The notes under the pieces: generated by a model
Told to the model about the DNA's origin: nothing
The model's database searches: none
Seen by the model: the letters and a program-made list of their open reading frames with translations, nothing else
NCBI GenBank assembly: GCA_964623815.1
Contig: CAZUVR010000018.1
Location: forward strand, 12,308-76,307
DNA from: Chroococcopsis sp964623815
GTDB taxonomy: Bacteria > Cyanobacteriota > Cyanobacteriia > Cyanobacteriales > Microcystaceae
Direction of reading: 5' to 3'
DNA length: 64,000 nt
Program-made: the position numbers and the translations under genes
Shown: positions 1-9,018 of the stretch, one piece after another
How positions within the stretch are numbered: the first letter of the stretch is position 1
Layout: every line of letters begins with the position of its first letter

Positions 1-557
1 ATGGTGGCGCTGAAACAAGCAGTTTGCCGACTTGATGGCGATTGTTGCAGGATTTTCTTCACGTCGTCGATGAAACCCATGCTTAGCATTTCGTCGGCTT
101 CATCTAACACCACCCAATTAACGGAATCGAGGTGAAGTTTTTTGCGATCGAGCAAATCTATCACCCGCCCTGGCGTACCGACGACGATCTGCACGCCTTT
201 TTCCAGACTGCGGATCTGACGCTCGATCGGTTGCCCGCCGCACACGGTGAGTATGTAGAGACGGCGATCGTTACCGAAATCTTTGATAGCGGAAGCTACT
301 TGCTGGGCTAACTCGCGGGTGGGCGTGAGGATTAAGGCTTGTACGTTGGGGTTTCTCGTATCCATCCGCTCTAATAGGGGTAGGGTATAGGCTGCGGTTT
401 TGCCCGTACCAGTTTGGGATAAACCTACTACGTCGTGCCCTTCTAAGAGGAGGGGGATAGCTTTAGATTGGATTTCTGTGGGACTGGTAAAGCCTAAAGA
501 TTCTAAATGAGCGATACGGCTTTCCGATAATCCTAAGTTGTTGAAATCAATGGTCAT
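1..557 (-). CDS. DEAD-box ATP-dependent RNA helicase (N-terminal part, runs off window)
   Basis: The gene starts with ATG at 557 and leaves the window at base 1, so about 185 N-terminal residues are visible. They hold the helicase core in order: a Q motif (GFTSPTEIQ), motif I (SQTGTGKT), Ia (PTRELAQQ), Ib (GTPGR), motif II (LDEADEM) and motif III (SAT) at the very edge. The protein unwinds RNA duplexes using ATP. Cyanobacteria carry related cold- and redox-responsive helicases (CrhR-like), but the C-terminal half that would tell paralogs apart is missing. It lies upstream of rimO on the same strand in the opposite sense of reading order, with a 40-base gap. Family assignment is firm; the paralog is not. 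Confidence 0.93.
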   Translation of the reverse strand, partial: MTIDFNNLGLSESRIAHLESLGFTSPTEIQSKAIPLLLEGHDVVGLSQTGTGKTAAYTLPLLERMDTRNPNVQALILTPTRELAQQVASAIKDFGNDRRLYILTVCGGQPIERQIRSLEKGVQIVVGTPGRVIDLLDRKKLHLDSVNWVVLDEADEMLSMGFIDDVKKILQQSPSSRQTACFSAT

Positions 558-597
558 AATTGATAATTTTTGATGTATTTGACTAAATTTGTCTTGT

Positions 598-1914
598 TTA
601 CTCTTCGATGTGACCGTAAAGGTCATAAATATCAGCGTCTGTTATCTGGACGGGAACGATCGAACCTAGGGAGGCCGCTCCTTCCACGTAGACTAGGCCA
701 TCTACTTCGGGGGCGAATCGGTTAGCACGCCCGATTAATTCCCCTGTTTCTGGGTTTTCCTGTTCGATCAACACATCTAAGGTTTGACCTACACAGGCGT
801 TATTTTTAGAAGCTGAAATCGGTTGTTGCAACTCCATTAATCTTTCTCTTCTCTCGTCCATGACGGATTGAGGTACTTGGTTAGGGAGTTGATAGGCTGC
901 GGTTTCCTCCTCCGGTGAGAAGGTGAAAACTCCTACATGGTCGAATTCATGGCGTTGAACAAATTCCTCTAAGTGGTTAAAGTGGGATTCGGTTTCACCC
1001 GGAAAGCCTACGATAAAAGTTGTCCGTAAAACCGCGTTCGGGATTGCTTCTTTGATCCTCTCGATGATGCCATCGTTAACCCTTCCCTGCCAAGGACGAT
1101 TCATCGCCTTGAGTATGTCGGGGTGAGAGTGTTGAAGCGGGAGGTCAAGATAGGGTAACACGTTGGGTGTTTCCCTGATCGCCTTGATCACTTTTGGTGT
1201 CAATCCCGTTGGATAGGCGTAATGAATACGAATCCAGGGAATATCCACCGTTCCCAAAGCTTGAAGTAGTTCGTCTAATTTCGGTTCGCCGTAAATGTCT
1301 AAACCGTAATTAGTGGTGATCTGGGAGATGAGAATTAATTCTTGTACTCCCTGGTCGCTTAACTGCTGTGCTTCAGTGACGATCGATTCTATAGTTCTCG
1401 ATCGCTGTTTCCCTCGTAGGTGGGGAATGATACAGAAGGCACAACTGTAGTCACAACCCTCGGCCACTCTTAGATACGCCACCCCTTCCGTCGTCGTTCG
1501 ATAACGAGGAGTCGCTTCATCAGCGATATAGGTGGGGTTGCTAGAAACGGCTCGGACACGTTCACCCTGTTCTACTTTCTCGACGACTTCAACGATCTTT
1601 TGATAATCTCCTGTTCCTACGATCGCTACTGCCTCCGGCAATTCGGCTAAGAGTTCCTCTTTGAAGTGTTGCGCCATGCAGCCGGAGATAATAATCTTTT
1701 TATTGGCTTCTGCGAGTTCTACTAAAGTTCTCACAGATTCTTCCCTAGCCGCTTGAATGAAACTACAAGTGTTGACTATGACGTAGTCTGCACTTTCTTC
1801 GTCTGAATCTACAGGATAGCCTGCCTGCACTAACAATCCTAACATATGTTCGGAGTCAATCCGATTTTTTTCGCATCCCAGGTGAGAAATAGCAATGCTT
1901 GGCTTGTTGCCCAT
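598..1914 (-). CDS. rimO: Ribosomal protein S12 methylthiotransferase RimO
   Basis: Radical-SAM enzyme that adds a methylthio group to the conserved aspartate of ribosomal protein S12. From the chosen start it has 438 residues, normal for the family. The N-terminal MTTase domain has cysteines at about 14, 50 and 79 for the second iron-sulfur cluster; the radical-SAM motif CDYSCAFC has cysteines at about 154, 158 and 161; a TRAM domain ends the protein. An in-frame ATG at 1941 would add nine residues, but ATG 1914 has an AAGG just upstream and gives the usual beginning MGNKPSIAISHLGCEKNR. It reads towards the helicase gene. Confidence 0.95.
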   Translation of the reverse strand: MGNKPSIAISHLGCEKNRIDSEHMLGLLVQAGYPVDSDEESADYVIVNTCSFIQAAREESVRTLVELAEANKKIIISGCMAQHFKEELLAELPEAVAIVGTGDYQKIVEVVEKVEQGERVRAVSSNPTYIADEATPRYRTTTEGVAYLRVAEGCDYSCAFCIIPHLRGKQRSRTIESIVTEAQQLSDQGVQELILISQITTNYGLDIYGEPKLDELLQALGTVDIPWIRIHYAYPTGLTPKVIKAIRETPNVLPYLDLPLQHSHPDILKAMNRPWQGRVNDGIIERIKEAIPNAVLRTTFIVGFPGETESHFNHLEEFVQRHEFDHVGVFTFSPEEETAAYQLPNQVPQSVMDERRERLMELQQPISASKNNACVGQTLDVLIEQENPETGELIGRANRFAPEVDGLVYVEGAASLGSIVPVQITDADIYDLYGHIEE

Positions 1915-2077
1915 GCGCCTTGTCAAGAATTTCTTAAACATCTTTAATGTTAAGACATTTTAACTTATTCTGGAATTAATCTAATCTTTCCGCGAGAAAT
2001 AATTTATTCTCACCGCTCAGGGTAAAATTATAGATTGGCAATCATTCATGAGGCTGACCGTTCAGGATACACGGCAG

Positions 2078-2932
2078 ATGAGCGTGAACTTAACATCAAT
2101 TTTCCACACGGCAAACCCCATCATCGGCGTAGTTCATCTGTGGCCCCTTCCTGGTTCACCGCGCTGGGGTGGCAACCTGAAAACTGTTCTCGAACGGGCT
2201 GAACAGGAAGCAACCGCCCTAGCCGCCGGGGGCGTAGATGGCTTGATAGTGGAAAATTTCTTTGATGCTCCCTTTACCAAGGGGCAGGTAGATCCAGCGG
2301 TAGTAAGCGCCATGACTTTAATCGTCGATCGCCTGAAAAATTTGGTAGTTTTACCTATAGGTATCAACGTCTTGAGAAACGATGCTCGTAGTGGCATGGC
2401 GATCGCTAGCTGCGCCAACGCTCATTTCATCCGGGTTAACGTACTGACGGGGGTGATGGCTACAGATCAGGGGATAATAGAAGGTAACGCCCATGAGTTA
2501 TTACGTTACCGGCGCGAGTTGGGTTCAGATGTGGCTATTTTTGCGGATGTCTTAGTAAAACACGCCCGCCCCCTGGGGACTCCCAATCTCACCACGGCGG
2601 TGAAAGATACGATCGAACGAGGCCTGGCCGATGCGATCATTCTCTCCGGCTGGGCTACTGGACACCCTCCTAATTATGAAGATTTAGAATTAGCAAAAAC
2701 CGCCGCTAATAATACTCCAGTATTAATAGGTAGCGGTGCCGATCCCGATAATATTGGCCGGTTGCTGAAGTCTGCCGATGGGGTAATAGTAGCCAGTTCC
2801 CTGAAAAGAAATGGTAAAATAGAAGAGCCGATCGACCCGATACGAGTGTCTCAATTCGTGGAAGCGGCCAGAAAAATCGATTCCCTGCCAGAAATACCGA
2901 TCCAAAAAATAACCAAAGATTTTCATCCTTAA
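2078..2932 (+). CDS. btpA: BtpA-family photosystem I biogenesis protein
   Basis: TIM-barrel protein of the BtpA/SgcQ family; in Synechocystis BtpA is an extrinsic thylakoid protein needed for stable photosystem I reaction-centre proteins. The family signature is clear: IIGVVHLWPLPGSPRWGG near the start, then AAGGVDGLIVENFFDAPF and a C-terminal barrel with GSGADPDNIG. Length 284 residues. ATG 2048 is in frame and would add ten residues that do not look like the family; ATG 2078 has AGGA eleven bases upstream. It is divergent from rimO across about 135 bases that must carry both promoters. Confidence 0.9.
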   Translation: MSVNLTSIFHTANPIIGVVHLWPLPGSPRWGGNLKTVLERAEQEATALAAGGVDGLIVENFFDAPFTKGQVDPAVVSAMTLIVDRLKNLVVLPIGINVLRNDARSGMAIASCANAHFIRVNVLTGVMATDQGIIEGNAHELLRYRRELGSDVAIFADVLVKHARPLGTPNLTTAVKDTIERGLADAIILSGWATGHPPNYEDLELAKTAANNTPVLIGSGADPDNIGRLLKSADGVIVASSLKRNGKIEEPIDPIRVSQFVEAARKIDSLPEIPIQKITKDFHP

Positions 2933-3130
2933 AGCTCTTTATAGATCAAGGGTCTCCATCAGCTCGCTCCCTTCAGCTAAAATCTTCTCTCCTTCAAGCT
3001 CAAGAAAGGCGTTTTCTCGACATAATAATAATAGGATAAATCGTCATTTAACAGATAGATCCGTAATTTAAGCAAGGCAAGGTGTAGGAACTGGAGTAGT
3101 GGAAAGTTTTAAAGAGAACTACGAGGCAAT

Positions 3131-4510
3131 ATGGGTATTATGGAGAGAAGTAAAAGGCGAAGGCGGGGAATCATACTCACTGTAAAAGGCTTGGATAAAT
3201 TACAACAGGCGAAACAAACCGCCGAGTATAGGGAAAAGCGATCGCAGAAATTCACATTGGAAGAACTGAGCGAGAAAACTCAACTAGCCGTCGATACGTT
3301 AATGAAGGTTTTCGGCTGCGAGTCGAGGGTGGATAGACAAACTTTAAAAAACTGCTTTTCCGCCTTCAATCTCAAGTTAGAAAAAGACGACTATTACTAT
3401 CCAGAAGAACAAAACGAAGACGATAGCAAGGCTCGCAGTTTCCCAGAAGGAGAATTGACGGATGAATTACCAGAGGGGCAGGTACCTCTAGGCTCGGCCT
3501 ATTATTTAGAAAGAGAATTTATCGACGATACCTGTTTTAAAGCGATCGCTCAACCTGGCTCTCTGATCAGGATAAAAGCGCCGAAAAAAATGGGAAAAAC
3601 CTCATTATTAATGAGAATTTTAGAGCAAGCCAATAAACAAGATTACCAAACAGTATATTTAACTTTACAATTAGCGGAGTATAAATTATTAGACAATCTG
3701 GATAAATTTCTCCAGTGGTTTTGTGCCAACATCAGTATAGCCCTAGGTTTACCGAACCGGGTAGCGGATTATTGGGATAGCTTAATAGGCAATAAAATGA
3801 GCTGTAAGTTCTATATGGAACATTACATACTCACTAATGTCAGCAATCCGATAGTCATCGGTTTAGATGATATAGATAGACTATTTGCGTACCGGGATTT
3901 AGCCGATGATTTTTTCGGATTATTACGGGCCTGGCACGAGGAAGCAAAAAATAGACCGGTTTGGCAGAAGTTGCGCCTGGTGGTGATTCACTCGACGGAG
4001 GTTTATATACCACTCAACCTGAACCAATCACCTTTCAATGTTGGATTAGCAATAGAAATACCCCCCCTCACCGCCAAAGAAGTTCAGGAATTAGCAACTA
4101 GATATTATTTGGATTGGTCGATAGGAAAAGTCGAGAAATTAATGTCCTTCGTTGGGGGTAATCCCTTCCTGATCCGTCAGGCGCTCTATCATATTGCGCG
4201 TGGCAACCAAACCCTAGATCAAGTATTATTAACTCCCGTCACGGCTGATAATAATATTTATAAAGAGCATCTGGAAAGGCAATTATGGAGATTACAACAT
4301 GGCAGTTCCGAGCTGATAGAAGCCTGGGCCAAAGTAGTCGTCTCCGCCGAGCCAGTAGAATTAGAAGTGGTGAGTCTGTTCAAACTACAAAGTTTGGGAT
4401 TGATTGATTATCAAGGCAATCTGGCTACTCCTAGTTGTAAGCTTTACGCTCAATACTTTCGGGAATATTTTAGAACCAGCTCCTCCTATTACTCCACTAT
4501 TTTCATTTAA
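3131..4510 (+). CDS. AAA-like (AAA_35 type) ATPase with N-terminal helix-turn-helix-like domain
   Basis: 459 residues. The first 95 or so are basic (RSKRRRRG) and then read as a helical bundle with FTLEELSEKTQLAVDTLMKV, the HTH-like module commonly placed before AAA_35 ATPases in cyanobacteria. The P-loop is the variant AAA_35 form (IKAPKKMGKTSLL) and Walker B is IVIGLDDID; the region GGNPFLIRQALYHIARG and the C-terminal 100 residues resemble the winged-helix part of STAND-like switches. No WD40, TIR or other effector domain is fused. GAGG lies four bases before the ATG. The stop codon ends at the base next to the 3' end of a convergent tRNA. Function is unknown; a signalling or conflict role is inference from family. 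Confidence 0.82.
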   Translation: MGIMERSKRRRRGIILTVKGLDKLQQAKQTAEYREKRSQKFTLEELSEKTQLAVDTLMKVFGCESRVDRQTLKNCFSAFNLKLEKDDYYYPEEQNEDDSKARSFPEGELTDELPEGQVPLGSAYYLEREFIDDTCFKAIAQPGSLIRIKAPKKMGKTSLLMRILEQANKQDYQTVYLTLQLAEYKLLDNLDKFLQWFCANISIALGLPNRVADYWDSLIGNKMSCKFYMEHYILTNVSNPIVIGLDDIDRLFAYRDLADDFFGLLRAWHEEAKNRPVWQKLRLVVIHSTEVYIPLNLNQSPFNVGLAIEIPPLTAKEVQELATRYYLDWSIGKVEKLMSFVGGNPFLIRQALYHIARGNQTLDQVLLTPVTADNNIYKEHLERQLWRLQHGSSELIEAWAKVVVSAEPVELEVVSLFKLQSLGLIDYQGNLATPSCKLYAQYFREYFRTSSSYYSTIFI

Positions 4511-4583
4511 CGAGCACGGAGGGACTTGAACCCCCGACACCCAGAACCGGAATCTGGTGCTCTATCCGCTGAGCTACGTGCCC
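4511..4583 (-). tRNA. tRNA-Arg (anticodon CCG)
   Basis: 73 bases fold into a complete cloverleaf read from 4583 to 4511. The acceptor stem GGGCACG pairs with CGTGCTC (one G-T pair), the D arm contains TAGCTCAGCGGATAGAGCA, the anticodon stem CCAGA/TCTGG encloses loop TTCCGGT with anticodon CCG, and the T arm has the GGTTCAAGTCC loop. It reads arginine codon CGG. CCA is not encoded. The gene's 3' end touches the stop codon of the convergent AAA-like gene. Confidence 0.97.
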
Positions 4584-4596
4584 TGATTCAAAACAA

Positions 4597-5643
4597 TTAT
4601 AACACGATCGCCCCCCTTTCCATTAAACTGAGTCTCAACTCCTCGGTCATACCGGTATTGAGGGAGAATGTCGCCCCTTGAACCTTCGCCCCACTGAAAT
4701 TAGCTTCCGTAAGATTCACCTCGGTCAAATTAGCCCCCTCTAAATCAGCACCGATGAGATTGGCTAAAGCCAAACTACAGCGATAACAATCGGCACCAGT
4801 GAGAGCGGCATTACTTAACAAAGCACCGCTCAAATCAGCCCCCTTTAATTGGGCGTGACTTAAATCAGCCTCGCTCAAGGTAGCATCGGTAAGATTCGCC
4901 CCCCTGAGATTAACCCGGGAAAGGTTAGCCCCCGTAAAATCAACGCCGGTTAATTCGCAGGCCAGTAAATTTCCCCCCCGATAATCGTCGAAGATACTTA
5001 AACCCGCCAGTTGAGTTAAAAGGGCGAAATCTTCGCTTTCGTATTCGTAAATCAGGTTTATCAGTTTCTGCAAGTCTGGTAGTGCAGAGTTAGCCGCGAC
5101 GGAAGCCGGAGTTTCCCTGGAGAGAGATTGAGAACCGATCGCCACTTTGCTTAAATAGGGATGGAGTTCATTATCGGCGAGGAATTTCGCCAGCACCCGA
5201 TCTAAAACCCCGTGTTTATTGGGGGTAATATCGTGTCGCCATAGGGATTGAACCTCAAGGATGGACAGATCACCGGTACCTGCGAAGAATTCTCCCGTCA
5301 GGGTGTAAGGCTCATCGCCGTAGATAATCCGGCCTAGTTTTATCTTCTCGCGTAAATCTTCGGGGGAGAGATGAAAGAGAAAGGCGGTAGAGCCATCTTC
5401 AAAGGTGACGTTAAAATCGGATTTAAAAGCGCTATCGATTAAAGAGCAGTTAGAAAAAACTAAACTGAGTTGCCCTCCCGTCACCAGCCATTGAATCTGC
5501 CCCCCTAAAAGGCTTTGGCTATGGGGACTCACCTGTAGATTGCAATATAACTCGAATTGATGACTATCGATAGCGACGGTGTCTAGAGTCAGGGTTATTT
5601 CCGAGTAGCGATTACAAGAAGCTAAAACGCGCATAATTAACAT
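4597..5643 (-). CDS. Pentapeptide-repeat protein with uncharacterised N-terminal domain
   Basis: 348 residues. The last 125 or so are pentapeptide repeats of the A(D/N)LxG type (GANLTDATLSEADLSHAQL and similar), which fold into a right-handed square beta-helix. The first 200 residues are beta-rich with no motif I recognise, followed by a short helical linker (LQKLINLIYEYESEDFALL). There is no signal peptide or membrane segment, so it is probably cytoplasmic. Cyanobacteria are rich in such proteins and few have known functions. It begins 13 bases upstream of tRNA-Arg on the same strand reading order (the tRNA lies just after its stop). ATG 5634 is an alternative start. Confidence 0.8.
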   Translation of the reverse strand: MLIMRVLASCNRYSEITLTLDTVAIDSHQFELYCNLQVSPHSQSLLGGQIQWLVTGGQLSLVFSNCSLIDSAFKSDFNVTFEDGSTAFLFHLSPEDLREKIKLGRIIYGDEPYTLTGEFFAGTGDLSILEVQSLWRHDITPNKHGVLDRVLAKFLADNELHPYLSKVAIGSQSLSRETPASVAANSALPDLQKLINLIYEYESEDFALLTQLAGLSIFDDYRGGNLLACELTGVDFTGANLSRVNLRGANLTDATLSEADLSHAQLKGADLSGALLSNAALTGADCYRCSLALANLIGADLEGANLTEVNLTEANFSGAKVQGATFSLNTGMTEELRLSLMERGAIVL

Positions 5644-5774
5644 TCAATCTACCTATTTGACTTTAGCTCGATCGATCCGCTCTATATCGATTTGTTTAAA
5701 TAACTTTTCCATTTCTCGGAATTTTCCCTGAAATTTTTGTAGGATCATCCCTAGGGATGATTTAACAAACCACC

Positions 5775-6977
5775 ATGAAAATACTTTTTTTACATTCTAA
5801 TTTCCCCGCCCAATTCCGTCATTTAGCCTCTGTTCTCAGCCAGAACCCGAAAAACAAAATATTCTTCGGTACGAAACGAGCCGAAGGGCAAATACAGGGC
5901 GTACAGAAAATATTATACGCTCCCAGTCGCACAGTTAATCCCGCGACTCACCACTACGTGCAGAATCTTGAGAGTGCCGTACTAGAAGGGCAGGCCGTGT
6001 ATAGAATGACGAATCAGATGAAAAAGATGGGGGTAATTCCCGATATAGTCTTCGGTCATTCTGGATGGGGCCCGACTCTCTTCATTAAAGACGCTTTCCC
6101 GAACACCAAACTATTATGTTATTTCGAGTGGTTCTATCACGCCCACGGCACCGACGCGGATTTTGACCCGAACGAACCGCTATCATTAGACGATGAAGCG
6201 AGAATCAGGATCAAAAATTCTGCTATTCTAATCGATCTCTACAGTTGTGATAAGGGTTTATCCCCCACCGGTTGGCAACATCAACAATTCCCCCCAGAGT
6301 TCCGACCGAAAATTACGGTACGTCACGACGGCGTAGACACGGATCTATTTTCTCCCAAGCCAGGAGCTAAATTAGTTCTCCCCAATCTTAATCTCGATTT
6401 GTCAGAAGCGCCGGAGATCATTACTTATGTAGCACGGGGGATGGAACCCTATCGGGGGTTCCCGCAGTTCATGGAAGCTGTGTCTATATTACAACAGAGG
6501 CGGCCCCAACTTCACGCTGTCATAGTCGGCGAAAATCGCGTCGCCTACGGGCGCAATCTGCCCGATGGCAAAACCTATAAGGAGGCTATGCTAGAAAAAT
6601 TACCCCTCGACCTTTCCCGCGTCCACTTTACCGGCCTACTCCCCTATAGTCAGTATTTACAGGTTCTGCAGGCTTCTTCGGTTCACGTCTATCTAACGCG
6701 CCCCTTCGTTCTCTCCTGGTCAATGTTGGAGGCGATGTCTACCGGTTGCCTCGTCGTCGGCTCCGATACCGCCCCGGTGAGGGAATTGATTGAAGATGGC
6801 GTTAACGGCTTATTAGTAGATTTCTTCGACCCGGAAAAAATCGCCGCAGGGGTAGAATCAGCTCTCGATAATCCAGAAGATATGGCACCTCTGCGAATTA
6901 AAGCCAGGGAAACGATCGTCAATAATTACGACTTGAATCGGTTATTACCTCAACATCTTGAATGGATGTTAAGTTAG
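5775..6977 (+). CDS. Glycosyltransferase family 4 protein
   Basis: 400 residues with a GT-B fold layout. The N-terminal half opens with MKILFLHSNFPAQFRHLA and includes a donor-side histidine-rich stretch (FEWFYHAHG); the C-terminal GT4 domain has ITYVARGMEPYRGFPQFM, then LTRPFVLSWSMLEAMSTGC and VGSDTAPVREL with the E-x7-E nucleotide-sugar binding pattern. It likely transfers a sugar from a nucleotide donor to a polysaccharide or glycolipid acceptor in the cytoplasm. It stands alone between opposite-strand genes, so no pathway is indicated. ATG 5775 begins at the first conserved strand. Confidence 0.88.
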   Translation: MKILFLHSNFPAQFRHLASVLSQNPKNKIFFGTKRAEGQIQGVQKILYAPSRTVNPATHHYVQNLESAVLEGQAVYRMTNQMKKMGVIPDIVFGHSGWGPTLFIKDAFPNTKLLCYFEWFYHAHGTDADFDPNEPLSLDDEARIRIKNSAILIDLYSCDKGLSPTGWQHQQFPPEFRPKITVRHDGVDTDLFSPKPGAKLVLPNLNLDLSEAPEIITYVARGMEPYRGFPQFMEAVSILQQRRPQLHAVIVGENRVAYGRNLPDGKTYKEAMLEKLPLDLSRVHFTGLLPYSQYLQVLQASSVHVYLTRPFVLSWSMLEAMSTGCLVVGSDTAPVRELIEDGVNGLLVDFFDPEKIAAGVESALDNPEDMAPLRIKARETIVNNYDLNRLLPQHLEWMLS

Positions 6978-7023
6978 CCTTAGAATAAGTCTTTTCCTGG
7001 TTTATTTTCTAGAGCGATCGCCC

Positions 7024-7521
7024 TTACTGTATGTTCCGCTCTATAAGGGCGATCTTCCACTGGCCGGTTTGATTGGTGGCGAAGGCGATCCGGCTCCCGT
7101 CACCGCTAATAGTCGGCCTGGCTACACTTCCTTTGACGTTGGCGGTGAGTAGTTCCGCTCTTTGAGAGAGACGATCGTAGACCATAATATCGGTTTTACC
7201 CCTCTCGGTGGAGACGTAGGCGATAAAACGACCATCAGCGCTCAAAGCTGGTTGATCCTGGCTCGAATCTCTTCGGTTAAGGTTGGGCAGGGGCACCAGT
7301 CGCCTTTCTTGTAGATCAAAAAGATAAATACTGCGGCGACCACCGCGATCGGATGCAAAAGCCAAATAACGCCCGTCCCCACTATAGGCGGGATTTTCTT
7401 CCACCGACGTACTATTTAAGCCCCCCGTTAATATCTCTGGAGCGGTCAGCAGGGCGCTACTACAACCGTTAACGGCGAGGCTTAAAAATACTAATATCTT
7501 AATAACTGTCTTCTTTACCAA
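7024..7521 (-). CDS. TolB-like beta-propeller (PD40) lipoprotein
   Basis: 165 residues. A short signal peptide ends in a lipobox (LAVNGC), so the mature protein should be lipid-anchored. It then has three PD40-type propeller blades, recognisable as PAYSGDGRYLAFASDRGG, PALSADGRFIAYVSTERG and PTISGDGSRIAFATNQTG. Full TolB propellers have six blades, so this is a small relative, perhaps assembling as a dimer. The start is a TTG at 7521 with a weak ribosome site, inside the end of the upstream 71-residue gene; the 23-base overlap suggests translational coupling. Its partner is unknown. Confidence 0.8.
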   Translation of the reverse strand: MVKKTVIKILVFLSLAVNGCSSALLTAPEILTGGLNSTSVEENPAYSGDGRYLAFASDRGGRRSIYLFDLQERRLVPLPNLNRRDSSQDQPALSADGRFIAYVSTERGKTDIMVYDRLSQRAELLTANVKGSVARPTISGDGSRIAFATNQTGQWKIALIERNIQ

Positions 7522-7714
7522 CGGTTTTCAAGGTGAGTATTCTGTTAGCATCACTTAGACATTCTGCCACAGTTTTGCGATCCTCTAGATCTACGCTGGT
7601 GGTAGCGATAATATCTTGAGCCTGTTCTCGATAAACCGCACCCGTTACCGGATCAACTTGCTCAATATGTTCTAAATTATTGCAGATTTGTTGAACGGAT
7701 TTTGTATCAGACAT
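7499..7714 (-). CDS. Small conserved-looking hypothetical protein upstream of the PD40 lipoprotein
   Basis: 71 residues, acidic, no membrane segment and no known motif; predicted largely helical (VQQICNNLEHIEQVDPVTG, DIIATTSVDLEDRKTVAECL). ATG 7714 has GAGAG about nine bases upstream. Its last 23 bases overlap the start of the PD40 lipoprotein gene in another frame, which argues for a two-gene transcript and against a chance reading frame. No function can be assigned. Confidence 0.65.
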   Translation of the reverse strand: MSDTKSVQQICNNLEHIEQVDPVTGAVYREQAQDIIATTSVDLEDRKTVAECLSDANRILTLKTVGKEDSY

Positions 7715-7793
7715 GATTTACTCTCGGCTTATGAATGTTCCTATCACCATCTTAGTCCGGTCTCTATTAACTCCTGTTTTCTTAAACTTAATT

Positions 7794-8843
7794 TTAAAAC
7801 TTACAAATTGATTCTGGTTTCACTGGGCACTGAGAATAATTACTCAGGGGATTGTTTTTTAACTCTAATTGAGTTAGTTTTGCTAAAAATGCTAATGGTT
7901 TCGTATCTTTTATCTTATTATTCGAGAGTATTAAGGTTCTTAAATCTACTAAAAATGATAGCGGCTCTACATTTTGTACTTGATTATAAGCTAAGTCTAA
8001 TCCCTCCAATCTCGTTAATCTTTTTAATGGTTCGACGTTTACAATAGAATTACGCGACATCAATAGCAATTTTAATTGACTTAATTTATCTACCCCTTCT
8101 AGATTATTAATCTGGTTATTGTGTAAGATCAATACGCTTAAATTATTTAACTTTTCTAGTGGTTTAATCGTCAGTATTTTATTGTTATTCAGAGACAATC
8201 CCGAGAGATGTTTTAAGTTAGCGAGAGGATTAATGTTAGAAATTTTGTTGTCATCCCCTAGTAAAAACTTTAAGTTACTTAATTTCTCTAATGGGGAGAT
8301 GTCGGTAATTTGATTGAAAGGGATGTATAGTTTTTCTAAATTGTTTAATTTTTCAACACCATTAAGGTTTTTAACGCGATTATTCCACAGCCATAAAACT
8401 TCTAAATTTGTCAGCTCTCCTAATGGTTTTAGATTGGCTACTTGATTATTAGATAGATCTAATTCTCTTAGATTTTTCAGGAATTTTAAAGAATTAATAT
8501 GACGAATATGATTGTCAGACAATATTAAATATTCTAGATTTTGAAAGTATATTAAAGGGGATAAATCCGTAATTTCGTGACCTTGCAAGTTTAAAGAAGT
8601 CGCTTCGCTAAAAGAGCGAGAAGCCACCTGACAATCGGAAGTTCTGGCAATATCTAAAAGCACATCGATCGTATGTTGTGATTCTAGAGATTGACTGTTT
8701 TTATGGAGACACAGATTGGTGAAAGCATCGCTAGCGTCTATGGGGCGAAAAGAAGGTAAAAAACCAGTAATCAGAACAAAAATGACCGCTAATAAAAATA
8801 ATTTGCCGAAACGACTGACAAAAGTAAAGACCGGCACTTGCAT
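7794..8843 (-). CDS. Secreted leucine-rich-repeat protein (SDS22/internalin-like)
   Basis: 349 residues from ATG 8843 (a TTG at 8867 would add eight). A hydrophobic segment near the N-terminus (LFLLAVIFVLITGFL) looks like a signal peptide or anchor. From about residue 95 there are some twelve consecutive 22-residue repeats with consensus NLxxLxLxxNxIxxIxPLxxLx, as in bacterial SDS22-like and internalin LRRs. The C-terminus carries two cysteines (SQCPVKPESICKF) that may cap the solenoid by a disulfide. LRR solenoids bind proteins, so export and ligand binding are inferred. The gene is visibly more AT-rich than its neighbours, with many AAT/AAA/TTA codons, which may point to transfer. No clear ribosome site is seen before either start. 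Confidence 0.85.
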   Translation of the reverse strand: MQVPVFTFVSRFGKLFLLAVIFVLITGFLPSFRPIDASDAFTNLCLHKNSQSLESQHTIDVLLDIARTSDCQVASRSFSEATSLNLQGHEITDLSPLIYFQNLEYLILSDNHIRHINSLKFLKNLRELDLSNNQVANLKPLGELTNLEVLWLWNNRVKNLNGVEKLNNLEKLYIPFNQITDISPLEKLSNLKFLLGDDNKISNINPLANLKHLSGLSLNNNKILTIKPLEKLNNLSVLILHNNQINNLEGVDKLSQLKLLLMSRNSIVNVEPLKRLTRLEGLDLAYNQVQNVEPLSFLVDLRTLILSNNKIKDTKPLAFLAKLTQLELKNNPLSNYSQCPVKPESICKF

Positions 8844-9018
8844 AAAATTACGGTGAGGGTATAACAAGATTCTAACCCAGATACTAATTAGCCACCACTG
8901 CGAGCGATCAGCCCCCTTTTCGGTAATTTCATCTCGGGTTTCAGGTCCATAAGTTGTTAATATTTGTTTATATTATTTTTGTAAGTTTGACGATACGCGA
9001 TCGCCTCACCATCTTTAT

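Noticed and set aside
7688..8047. Plus-strand frame of 119 codons across the LRR gene's 3' end
   Set aside because: Hydrophobic by being antisense to Leu/Asn-rich repeats; the LRR reading is far better supported.
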